Of a stretch of DNA of 10,079 bases, positions 1 through 6,570 are shown one piece after another (the stretch's first letter is position 1; every line of letters begins with the position of its first letter). The DNA comes from Acidocella sp. 35-58-6 (lineage in GTDB: Bacteria > Pseudomonadota > Alphaproteobacteria > Acetobacterales > Acetobacteraceae). A model generated the notes under the pieces. The model was not told the DNA's origin. It ran no database searches and was given only the letters and a program-made list of their open reading frames with translations. The stretch covers positions 1 through 10,079 of the forward strand of contig NCFD01000020.1 of NCBI GenBank assembly GCA_002281005.1. The letters run 5' to 3'. Made by a program: the position numbers and the translations under genes.

Positions 1-142
1 GGCAGGCGGGTCGAGCCCAGGCGGGCGGGGATCAGGATAATTGGGTTCACTTGGTCATCTTATGATAATGAGAAGCTGTTCTTGTCGAGCCTGCCTAAAT
101 CGCTATAGGAAAGAGCGCAAACGCGGTGAGGCACGAGAGTTC
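1..142. other. Leading segment with no assignable gene
   Basis: The first 40 bases are very GC-rich. One + frame reads as a Gly/Ser-rich tail ending in TAA at 38-40, which could be the last codons of a gene that starts left of the window, but this is too short to judge. Bases 41-142 look like an intergenic leader with a candidate promoter. A possible ribosome-binding stretch AGGAAAGAG sits at 107-115, which is rather far from the ATG at 143. GAGAG at 135-139 is closer but weak. Confidence 0.3.
41..69 (+). promoter_or_regulatory. Candidate sigma70-type promoter for the cytochrome-hisN-yejAB operon
   Basis: TTGGGT at 41-46 could serve as a -35 box and GATAAT at 64-69 as a -10 box, separated by 17 bases. 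This AT-rich patch stands out against the GC-rich surroundings. Transcription would start near 76, leaving a leader of about 65 bases before the cytochrome start codon. The match is by eye and only moderate; the overlapping TATGAT at 61-66 is a second possible -10 box but would have poor spacing from this -35. No operator or riboswitch fold was recognised. Confidence 0.3.
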
Positions 143-1168
143 ATGAGCAAATCAGGTAAAGACAGTCTGTTAATCAACAAAATTGCAGCCGGTATTCTAA
201 CGGCAGGCATTATTTTTTGGGGCGCCAACCGAATTGCGTCTGTTGTCATCCCTGATGAAGCGCCAAAAACCCCCGCGATCGCCATCGCAACACCGCAAAC
301 CGCTGTTGCGACCACCGCTGCTGCGGCCTCCACGGGTCCAGAAACCATCATCCCACTGCTCGCCACTGCCGATGTCTCCAAGGGTATGGCATTTGTGCAG
401 CAACAATGCGCCGCTTGTCATACGTTAACCGCCGGCGGGGCCGCAGGCGTGGGGCCAAACCTATACGGTGTGCTAGGCGGGCCAATGTTCGCGGGTGCAG
501 GCTTTACCTACTCTGCGGCTGTGAAAGCCAAGGCGAAGGGCAACTGGGACTACGCCAGCATGGCCAGTTGGCTGTATGACCCCGCCAGCTTCGCCGCCGG
601 CACCGCGATGGGGTATCCCGGCATCAAAAATACCCAGACCCGCGCTGATGTGGTGGCGTATTTACGCACCCTCTCGGCCAATCCGCTGCCGCTGCCCACC
701 GCCGATGAGGTGAAAGCCGCCACCGCCAGCGCCGCCGCACCAGCCGCCGCTGCTACCACCGCTGTTGCCGCCCCCGGCGGTGCCCCGGCCCCGGCTGCCG
801 CGCCCAGCATCGACACGATGTTCGCCAAGGCCGACCTCTCGAAGGGTGAAGCCTTCGTGCAGCAGCAATGCTCGGCCTGCCATAGCCTGAACAAAGGCGG
901 TGCCAACGGTGTTGGGCCGAACCTGTACGGCATTGTGGGCGGCAAAATGTTCGCCGCCGCCGGGTTCAACTACTCAGACGCCGTGAAGAGCAAGGCTGGC
1001 GGCACCTGGACCGCTGATTCCATGAGCGACTGGCTGCTCTCCCCCAGCAGCTTCGCCAACGGCACTATGATGGGCTACCCCGGCATTAAAAACGACCAGA
1101 CCCGGGCCGACGTGATCGCCTATCTGAACAAGAACTCCGACAGCCCGATTAAGCTGCCCGGTACTTAA
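143..1168 (+). CDS. Membrane-anchored two-domain (di-heme) class I cytochrome c
   Basis: A 341-residue c-type cytochrome, probably carrying electrons in the periplasm while tethered to the inner membrane. Residues about 12-36 form a hydrophobic N-terminal anchor with no clear cleavage site. An Ala/Pro-rich spacer follows, then two cytochrome c domains. Domain 1 has heme motif CAACH at 89-93 and likely axial Met156; domain 2 has CSACH at 243-247 and likely Met310. Both carry GVGPNLYG and MGYPGIKN. The domains align without gaps over 95 residues at roughly 70% identity (counted by eye) and are joined by an Ala/Pro linker at about 187-222. The usual CycM/c552-type relatives have one heme domain and are about half this length, so this looks like an internal duplication. 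The start at ATG 143 was chosen because upstream in-frame codons (back to TTG 41) encode Cys/Arg-rich sequence unlike a signal anchor. The stop lies 1 base before hisN. The electron partner is unknown; a bc1-to-oxidase shuttle is the family-based guess. Confidence 0.9.
   Translation: MSKSGKDSLLINKIAAGILTAGIIFWGANRIASVVIPDEAPKTPAIAIATPQTAVATTAAAASTGPETIIPLLATADVSKGMAFVQQQCAACHTLTAGGAAGVGPNLYGVLGGPMFAGAGFTYSAAVKAKAKGNWDYASMASWLYDPASFAAGTAMGYPGIKNTQTRADVVAYLRTLSANPLPLPTADEVKAATASAAAPAAAATTAVAAPGGAPAPAAAPSIDTMFAKADLSKGEAFVQQQCSACHSLNKGGANGVGPNLYGIVGGKMFAAAGFNYSDAVKSKAGGTWTADSMSDWLLSPSSFANGTMMGYPGIKNDQTRADVIAYLNKNSDSPIKLPGT
380..664 (+). repeat. Intragenic duplication, copy 1 (first cytochrome c domain)
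   Basis: This encodes residues 80-174 of the cytochrome. It matches bases 842-1126 at a constant offset of 462 bases, with no insertion or deletion in the encoded protein. By eye, 68 of 95 residues are identical, including the heme motif neighbourhood (KG-AFVQQQC-ACH) and the distal Met region. Confidence 0.8.
716..805 (+). repeat. Low-complexity GCC-rich stretch encoding an Ala/Pro linker
   Basis: This encodes cytochrome residues about 192-221, which are almost entirely Ala with Pro, Thr, Ser and Gly. It consists largely of GCC/GCT/CCG-type triplets. Such linkers are common flexible spacers between tethered heme domains. The DNA is prone to length variation by slippage, but no exact repeat unit is evident. 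Confidence 0.6.
842..1126 (+). repeat. Intragenic duplication, copy 2 (second cytochrome c domain)
   Basis: This encodes residues 234-328 of the cytochrome and is the partner of bases 380-664. Changes are concentrated in surface-like positions around residues 288-303, while the heme-binding and Met-ligand segments are retained, so both hemes are probably functional. Confidence 0.8.
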
Positions 1169-1169
1169 A

Positions 1170-1937
1170 ATGACTGCGTGGGTAGAAGCCGCCGAGGCTG
1201 CGCTTGATGCAGCCGGGGCGGCGATACGCCCCTATTTCCGCACCGGCCTCGCGGCGGATTTAAAGAGCGACGAAAGCCCGGTGACGGTGGCGGACCGGCT
1301 GGCCGAGACCATCATCCGCGAACACCTTACCGCCGCCTTCCCCACCTACGGGTTCATGGGCGAGGAATTTCCCGCCACATCGGGCACCGCCCGCTATGTG
1401 TGGGTGGTGGACCCAATCGACGGCACCCGCGCCTTCATTACGGGCCGCCCCAGCTTCTGCACGCTGCTCGGGCTGCTAGAGGACGGCGTGCCAATCCTTG
1501 GGCTGATCGACCAACCCATCACCGGCGAGCGCTGGATTGGCGGGCGCGATGTACCGGCCAGCTTCCGCAGCCCGCTGGGCGGCCACATTGGCCCCCGCGC
1601 ACTCACGGCCCTGAACGAGGCTGAACTCTCCTCCACCGCGCCGGAGATGTTCACCGGCGACGGGGCTGCGCGTTTCGCCCGCCTGCAATCCCACTGCCGC
1701 CGCACCTATTGGGGCGGCGATGCCTATGCCTACGGGTTGCTGGCCATTGGGCAGGTGGATATCGTCGCCGAATGTGGATTGAAACCCTGGGACTGGGCGG
1801 CACTGGCACCGGTAATCGAAGCCGCCGGCGGCGTGATCACCGATTGGTCAGGCCAAACATTGAGCCTGGGCTGTGATGGCAGCGTTCTGGCCGCCGCCAA
1901 CCCGGTTTTGCACGCGGCAGCCCTCGCTGTTTTATAG
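1170..1937 (+). CDS. hisN: Histidinol-phosphatase, HisN / inositol monophosphatase family
   Basis: A 255-residue Mg2+-dependent phosphatase, the usual length for the family. The metal-site motifs are all present: GEE at 64-66, DPIDGT at 81-86 and PWDWAA at 206-211, supplying the expected acidic ligands Glu65, Asp81, Asp84 and Asp208. Within the superfamily it resembles the HisN histidinol-phosphatase branch more than SuhB/CysQ: the FRTGL start, the ITGRPSFCTLLGLL stretch, IDQPITGERWIG and YWGGDAYAYGLLA are typical. HisN removes phosphate from L-histidinol phosphate, the penultimate stage of histidine synthesis, in the cytoplasm. No other his genes are in the window, so the substrate is inferred from sequence type alone; inositol-1-phosphate or another sugar phosphate is possible. 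The ATG follows the cytochrome stop after one base and has no good Shine-Dalgarno sequence, which suggests coupling to upstream translation. The 3' end overlaps yejA by 62 bases. Confidence 0.85.
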   Translation: MTAWVEAAEAALDAAGAAIRPYFRTGLAADLKSDESPVTVADRLAETIIREHLTAAFPTYGFMGEEFPATSGTARYVWVVDPIDGTRAFITGRPSFCTLLGLLEDGVPILGLIDQPITGERWIGGRDVPASFRSPLGGHIGPRALTALNEAELSSTAPEMFTGDGAARFARLQSHCRRTYWGGDAYAYGLLAIGQVDIVAECGLKPWDWAALAPVIEAAGGVITDWSGQTLSLGCDGSVLAAANPVLHAAALAVL

Positions 1938-3693
1938 GGTTTTAATTGTCGCCATATTTTTAGCAGCGGCGCGGCCTGCCCTGGCACGCGACGATCTCAT
2001 CACCCTCTCCACCGCCTCGCAGCCGCCGGTGGGTTTCACGCATTTGCCCTACGCCAACCCCGACGCGCCAAAAGGTGGCAGCATCACTCTCTCGGCGGTG
2101 GGAGATTTCGACAATCTCAACCCCTTCATCCTGCGCGGCACCGCGCCCGACAGTATCTACCGGGTGTGGCAGACTTTGTTCAAACAATCGGATACCGACT
2201 CCGTCACGGTTTATGCCGACCTCGCGCAAAGTGTCGACATCAGCCCCGACGGCTTCACCGTCACCTTCCACCTTAACCCCAACGCCCGCTTCTCGGATGG
2301 CACCAAAGTGCTGGCGAGCGACGTGGTTTGGACCTTCAACACGCTAATCACCCAAGGCTCGCCCTTCTATGCCAGCTATTATGCCGGCGTGGCCGCGGTG
2401 GCGGCTCCCGATGATGAGACCGTGGTGTTTACCCTGAAGCCCGGCACTGGGCGCGACATGCCAAACGATCTGGCCGGGCTGTATGTGTTGCCGGAGCACT
2501 TCTGGAAAGGCCGCGATTTTTCAGCGCCTTTGCTGACCGCGCCGATCGGCTCCGGGCCTTACCAGATCTCGCAGGTCAGCTTTGGCAATTCCATCACCTA
2601 TACCCGCGTGAAACATTGGTGGGCGGAAGACCTGCCCGCCGACAAGGGGTTTGATAATTTCGATACCTACCGCGAAGTGTTTTTCCAGAATGATTCCGTC
2701 GCCCTGCAAGCCTTCAAGGCTGGACAGATCGACGCTCGTATCGAATCCAGCGCCAAGCAATGGGCGTCGGGCTATCATTTTCCCGCCGCGAGCGATGGTA
2801 AGGTTAAACTGGTGCGCGTGCCTGTCAGCCTGCCCGCGGGGATCGACGGCTGGGCAATGAACACCCGGCGGCCTGTATTCGCCAACCCGCTGGTGCGCCA
2901 CGCGCTGACATTGGCATTTGATTTTCAATGGATGAACAGGGTGCTGTTTTATGGCTCCTACGTGCGCTACAACAGCTATTTCTCGCAATCCTTCCTGGCC
3001 TCTTCCGGCCTGCCCTCACCCGATGAATTGAAGCTGCTGGCGCCTTATAAAAACCAAATTCCGCCCGCCGTTTTCACCACCCCGTTTGCGCTGCCGGTGA
3101 CCGATGGCAGCGGCTATAATCTGCCGCAGCTTGAACAGGCCATGGCACTGCTCAGCCAAGCCGGCTGGCATGTGGCGGCTGGCAAACTGGTAAACGCCCA
3201 AGGCCAGCCCATGAGTTTTGAGATTTTGTTGGATAATCAGCTATTCGAGCGCATCGCGATCTCCTACGCCGCCGACTTGAAATTGCTCGGCATCAACGCC
3301 GTGGTACGCACCATCGACCCCGCCACCTATGAGCGCCGGATTCAACATTTTGATTATGACATGACCATCGTGCAATTCCCGGAGAGTGATTTCCCTGGCT
3401 CCGAGCAAAGCAACTACTGGGGTTGTGCTGCCGCCAACACGCCTGGCAGCAACAACCTCATGGGCATCTGCACGCCCGCCATCGACGCCATGATCAAGGC
3501 GCAGAATGAAGCCGCCAGCATCCCCCAAAAAATCACCGCCATCCACGCACTGGACCGGCTGTTGCTGAACGGCTGGTACCTGATCCCAGCCTGGAATTCG
3601 ACCACCATGCGCGTGGCCTATTGGACCAGGGTGGTCAAACAACCGGCACCGCTGCAGGATGGTGTGGATTTTGATCTCTGGTGGGCCCAATGA
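1876..3693 (+). CDS. yejA: YejA-type periplasmic oligopeptide-binding protein of an ABC importer
   Basis: About 605 residues, close to the E. coli YejA length. An N-terminal signal peptide has hydrophobic core [11 protein letters not shown] at 22-32 and probable cleavage after Ala-Leu-Ala at 37. The mature protein opens with YejA features: [15 protein letters not shown] (54-68) and [13 protein letters not shown] (76-88). A family 5 solute-binding domain follows, including [20 protein letters not shown] and the C-terminal DFDLWWA tail. It should capture peptides in the periplasm and deliver them to YejB. Known YejABEF systems take up microcin C in E. coli and affect antimicrobial-peptide tolerance; a YejBEF system in Agrobacterium is linked to muropeptide uptake. 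The ligand here cannot be read from sequence. An in-frame stop at 1861-1863 leaves only GTG 1873 or ATG 1876 as standard starts, both inside hisN and poorly preceded by Shine-Dalgarno sequence. The stop overlaps yejB as ATGA. Confidence 0.9.
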   Translation: MAAFWPPPTRFCTRQPSLFYRVLIVAIFLAAARPALARDDLITLSTASQPPVGFTHLPYANPDAPKGGSITLSAVGDFDNLNPFILRGTAPDSIYRVWQTLFKQSDTDSVTVYADLAQSVDISPDGFTVTFHLNPNARFSDGTKVLASDVVWTFNTLITQGSPFYASYYAGVAAVAAPDDETVVFTLKPGTGRDMPNDLAGLYVLPEHFWKGRDFSAPLLTAPIGSGPYQISQVSFGNSITYTRVKHWWAEDLPADKGFDNFDTYREVFFQNDSVALQAFKAGQIDARIESSAKQWASGYHFPAASDGKVKLVRVPVSLPAGIDGWAMNTRRPVFANPLVRHALTLAFDFQWMNRVLFYGSYVRYNSYFSQSFLASSGLPSPDELKLLAPYKNQIPPAVFTTPFALPVTDGSGYNLPQLEQAMALLSQAGWHVAAGKLVNAQGQPMSFEILLDNQLFERIAISYAADLKLLGINAVVRTIDPATYERRIQHFDYDMTIVQFPESDFPGSEQSNYWGCAAANTPGSNNLMGICTPAIDAMIKAQNEAASIPQKITAIHALDRLLLNGWYLIPAWNSTTMRVAYWTRVVKQPAPLQDGVDFDLWWAQ

Positions 3694-4739
3694 TCCGCTA
3701 TCTCGGCAAGCGCATTCTCCTGATCATCCCGACGTTATTCGGCATCATTGCGATCAACTTCGCGGTGGTGCAGTTTGCCCCCGGCGGGCCGGTGGAAACC
3801 GCCATGGCGAAAGTGAAACAGCAAACGCTGCAAACCGGCGACGTGGCCGCCAATAAAAGCGTGTATCGTGGCGCGCAGGGCATGGACCCAGTGATGGAAG
3901 CCAGTTTAAAAAAACAATTTGGCTTCGATAAACCACCGCTCACGCGCTTCTTCATCATGCTGCGCGGTTACCTTACCTTCAATCTGGGCCAGAGCTTTTT
4001 CCAAGGCCAGTCGGTGCTGGCATTGGTTTGGCAGCGCCTGCCCGTTTCACTTTCGCTTGGGCTCTGGTCCACCTTGATTGTCTATATGGTCTCTATCCCG
4101 CTTGGGATCCGCAAGGCAGTGAATGATGGCTCACGCTTCGACCTCACCAGTTCGCTGGTCATCCTCATCGGCTACGCCATTCCAGGGTTTTTGCTGGCCA
4201 TCTTCCTGGTGGTGCTGTTCGGCAGCGGCGGCATGTTCCCGATGTTTCCGCTGCGCGGCCTAAGCTCACCCGATGCGGCAACCTATTCATGGCCCGGCCG
4301 GATTGCCGATTACGCCTGGCATCTGGTGCTGCCCACCATCGCCATGACCATCGGCGGCTTCGCCTCGCTCACCATGCTGACCAAAAATTCCTTCCTGGAG
4401 GAAATTCGTAAGCTCTATGTGCTCACCGCCCGCGCCAAAGGTGCTTCCGAAACACAGGTGCTCTATGGTCATGTATTCCGCAACGCCATGTTGCTAGTCA
4501 TTGCAGGGTTTCCCGCCGCCTTCATCGCCATATTATTCACCTCGGCCCTGTTGGTCGAGATTGTATTCTCCCTGAACGGGCTTGGGTTGTTGGGCTACCA
4601 GGCGGTGCTGCAGCGAGATTACCCGGTGATGTTCGGCACGCTCTATATCTACACCCTCACCGGCCTCATCATGCAGATCATCGGTGATTTTTTCTATACC
4701 ATCATCGACCCGCGGATCGATTTCGAAACCCGGCCGTAA
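3690..4739 (+). CDS. yejB: YejB inner-membrane permease of a peptide ABC importer
   Basis: A 349-residue permease matching the YejB subfamily along its whole length: [17 protein letters not shown] first helix, [10 protein letters not shown] at 27-36, YRGAQGMDP at 59-67, the [10 protein letters not shown] segment and the terminal DPRIDFE. About six membrane helices are visible (near 7-29, 118-139, 155-177, 207-230, 266-290, 313-335). The cytoplasmic EAA loop lies around 237-266, with TARAKGAS and HVFRNA, and is where the ATPase docks. ATG 3690 was preferred over GTG 3681 because it forms an ATGA overlap with the yejA stop and starts with the usual [14 protein letters not shown] at 3680-3685 can act as ribosome-binding site. 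YejB normally pairs with YejE and the ATPase YejF. Neither follows here, since the stop codon runs straight into a terminator, so a working importer needs those parts from elsewhere in the genome. Confidence 0.95.
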   Translation: MIRYLGKRILLIIPTLFGIIAINFAVVQFAPGGPVETAMAKVKQQTLQTGDVAANKSVYRGAQGMDPVMEASLKKQFGFDKPPLTRFFIMLRGYLTFNLGQSFFQGQSVLALVWQRLPVSLSLGLWSTLIVYMVSIPLGIRKAVNDGSRFDLTSSLVILIGYAIPGFLLAIFLVVLFGSGGMFPMFPLRGLSSPDAATYSWPGRIADYAWHLVLPTIAMTIGGFASLTMLTKNSFLEEIRKLYVLTARAKGASETQVLYGHVFRNAMLLVIAGFPAAFIAILFTSALLVEIVFSLNGLGLLGYQAVLQRDYPVMFGTLYIYTLTGLIMQIIGDFFYTIIDPRIDFETRP

Positions 4740-4769
4740 AAAAGGCCAGGGGTTTACCCTGGCCTTTTT
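4739..4769. terminator. Bidirectional intrinsic terminator between converging operons
   Basis: A perfect 13-bp inverted repeat: 4739-4751 pairs with 4757-4769 around a 5-base GTTTA loop. The GGCCAGGG/CCCTGGCC core is flanked by an A-tract on the left (4738-4743) and a T-tract on the right (4765-4769), so either strand ends in a U-run. The left arm begins at the last base of the yejB stop codon. The right arm ends 2 bases from the acyl-CoA dehydrogenase stop. It therefore closes both operons. Confidence 0.93.
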
Positions 4770-4771
4770 AT

Positions 4772-6547
4772 TCAGAACGCCGCGGCGGCAAATTCCATCA
4801 TGGTCTCCGACCCCGATTGTATTGCCGAAAGCAACGCGCCGGTTTGCGGCAGCAAGCGCTGCATATAGAACTTCGCGGTGCCGATCTTGGCGGTGTAAAA
4901 CTCACTACCCGCCGCCTTCGGCAACGCGATCTTCGCCATCCGCGCCCACATGAAACCGAGCGCCACCAGCCCGAACAACCGCAAATAATCCACCGAAGCA
5001 GCGCCGATTTCATCATGGTTCGACATACCGGCTTCCATGATATAACCCGTCGCGATCTGCAAATGCTCAAGCGCTGTCTGCAACGGCTCAATGAACGGTG
5101 CCATCTCCTCATCGCCATTGGCGTCGATGAACTCCAGCACCGGGTCGAGGAAGCGCGTCAGCAGCCGCCCGCCATCCTGCGGTAATTTGCGGCCCACCAG
5201 GTCAAGCGCCTGCACCCCGTTGGCACCTTCATAGATCATCGAAATCCGCGCATCGCGCACATATTGTTCCATGCCATGGTCACGAATATAGCCGTGCCCA
5301 CCATAGCATTGCAGCGCGGTTGAGGAGATTTCAAAACCAAGATCGGTGAACATCGCCTTCACCACAGGTGTCAGCAAGGCGGTGAAATCATCGGCGATCA
5401 ACTTGGCATCTTCATCGGTTGAGCGATGCAGCACATCAATCTCACGCGCTACCCATCCCGAAAGCGCACGGCAGCCTTCAATATAGGCCCGCATGGTGAG
5501 CAACATGCGCCGCACATCCGGGTGCACCATAATCGGGTCCGCTGGCTTTTCAGGGTTTTTCACACCCGAGAGTGAGCGACCTTGAATGCGCTCCCGCGCA
5601 TAATTCACCGCGTTCTGATACGCCACTTCCGCAACACCCAGCCCTTGAATGCCCACTGAAAGCCGCTCGGTGTTCATCATGGTAAACATCGCCCGCAGGC
5701 CCTTATTCGCTTCGCCCACAAGCCAGCCCTTGGCATCGTCAAACGCCAATGCACAGGTGGCGGACGCCTTGATCCCCATTTTATGCTCGATCGAGGTACA
5801 TAGCACACCGTTACGCTGCCCCACCGAACCATCGTCCTTAACGATGAACTTCGGCACCACGAACAACGAAATACCCTTCACGCCCTGCGGCGCATCCGGC
5901 AGCCGTGCCAACACCAGGTGGATAATATTCTCGGTCAGGTCATGCTCGCCGGCGGAGATGAAAATTTTGTTGCCGGTGATGCTGTAGGAGCCATCGGCAT
6001 TTGGCACAGCCTTGGTGCGCAACATGCCTAAATCGGTCCCGCAATGCGGCTCGGTCAGGCACATGGTACCCGACCATTTGCCCGAAACCATGTTCGGCAA
6101 ATAGGTTTGCTTCTGCTCTTCACTGCCATGATGATAAATCGAGAGATACGCGCCATGGGTCAGGCCAGGGTACAGCCCAAACGCCACGTTGGACGAACAC
6201 AGCATCTCCTCAACCAGCATGGCCGGGGCAACAGGCATACCCTGTCCACCATATTCGGGCGATGACCCCATCGCGGTCCAGCCACCTTCACAAAAACTCT
6301 TATAGGCTTCCTTAAAGCCGGTGGGCGTGCGCACCACACCGTTTTCATAGGTGCAGCCTTCAAGGTCGCCTATCTGATTGAGCGGAAACAACACCTCCTG
6401 GGTGAATTTTGCCGCCTCCTCCAGCACGCTATCCATCAACTCCGGCGTGAATTCTTCACAGCCCGGCAACTCAGCGATGGTTTTGCTGTCGTAGAGTTCA
6501 TGCAAAACAAAACGCATATCTTCAAGTGGCGCCTTATAAGTTGGCAT
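4772..6547 (-). CDS. Acyl-CoA dehydrogenase with C-terminal extension (FadE-like, long form)
   Basis: A 591-residue flavoprotein that should oxidise acyl-CoA to trans-2-enoyl-CoA, the first step of beta-oxidation, passing electrons to electron-transfer flavoprotein. It belongs to the roughly 600-residue branch with an extra N-terminal segment (about 3-35) and a C-terminal helical domain (about 468-590) around the usual core. Visible motifs are the flavin/substrate signature MCLTEPHCGTDLG at 162-174, TGNKIFISAGEHD at 191-203, CYGGHGYIRDHGMEQ at 414-428, and IYEGANGVQALDL at 438-450, where Glu440 is the likely catalytic base. The DmdC (3-methylmercaptopropionyl-CoA dehydrogenase) subfamily shares this architecture, so chain length and substrate are open; the neighbouring thiolase and hydratase genes favour fatty acids. 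The start has AAGGAG at 6554-6559 with a 6-base spacer. The gene lies 23 bases after the FadN-like gene and is last in the operon. Confidence 0.93.
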   Translation of the reverse strand: MPTYKAPLEDMRFVLHELYDSKTIAELPGCEEFTPELMDSVLEEAAKFTQEVLFPLNQIGDLEGCTYENGVVRTPTGFKEAYKSFCEGGWTAMGSSPEYGGQGMPVAPAMLVEEMLCSSNVAFGLYPGLTHGAYLSIYHHGSEEQKQTYLPNMVSGKWSGTMCLTEPHCGTDLGMLRTKAVPNADGSYSITGNKIFISAGEHDLTENIIHLVLARLPDAPQGVKGISLFVVPKFIVKDDGSVGQRNGVLCTSIEHKMGIKASATCALAFDDAKGWLVGEANKGLRAMFTMMNTERLSVGIQGLGVAEVAYQNAVNYARERIQGRSLSGVKNPEKPADPIMVHPDVRRMLLTMRAYIEGCRALSGWVAREIDVLHRSTDEDAKLIADDFTALLTPVVKAMFTDLGFEISSTALQCYGGHGYIRDHGMEQYVRDARISMIYEGANGVQALDLVGRKLPQDGGRLLTRFLDPVLEFIDANGDEEMAPFIEPLQTALEHLQIATGYIMEAGMSNHDEIGAASVDYLRLFGLVALGFMWARMAKIALPKAAGSEFYTAKIGTAKFYMQRLLPQTGALLSAIQSGSETMMEFAAAAF

Positions 6548-6553
6548 AGCAAG

Positions 6554-6559
6554 CTCCTT
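6554..6559 (-). promoter_or_regulatory. Strong ribosome binding site of the acyl-CoA dehydrogenase gene
   Basis: AAGGAG on the - strand, 6 bases before the ATG at 6547, within the 23-base gap that separates this gene from the upstream coding region. It fixes the start codon and suggests independent initiation rather than pure coupling. Confidence 0.8.
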
Positions 6560-6570
6560 GGTATTGAAAA

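Noticed and set aside
1..95. GGCAGGC at 1-7 and GCCTGCC at 89-95 as an inverted repeat, plus TCGAGC at 11-16 and 85-90
   Set aside because: Seven and six bases over an 80-base distance in GC-rich DNA are expected by chance, and no extended stem forms.
41..142. 34-codon N-terminal extension of the cytochrome from TTG 41
   Set aside because: It is Cys/Arg/Lys-rich and unlike a membrane anchor; the ATG at 143 begins a normal signal-anchor sequence, and the extension would overlap the candidate promoter.
550..969. Long open frame on the - strand opposite the cytochrome linker
   Set aside because: It is a mirror of the GCC-rich linker and domain codons, its protein is low-complexity Ala/Pro, and the + strand cytochrome is unambiguous.
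2521..2988. 155-codon open frame on the - strand inside yejA
   Set aside because: It has no recognisable domain and lies entirely within a strongly supported + strand gene; third-position GC bias explains it.
4739..4771. Terminator hairpin as a possible attachment site or mobile-element end
   Set aside because: The A- and T-tracts and its position between convergent stop codons fit an intrinsic terminator, and no integrase, transposase or second copy is present.
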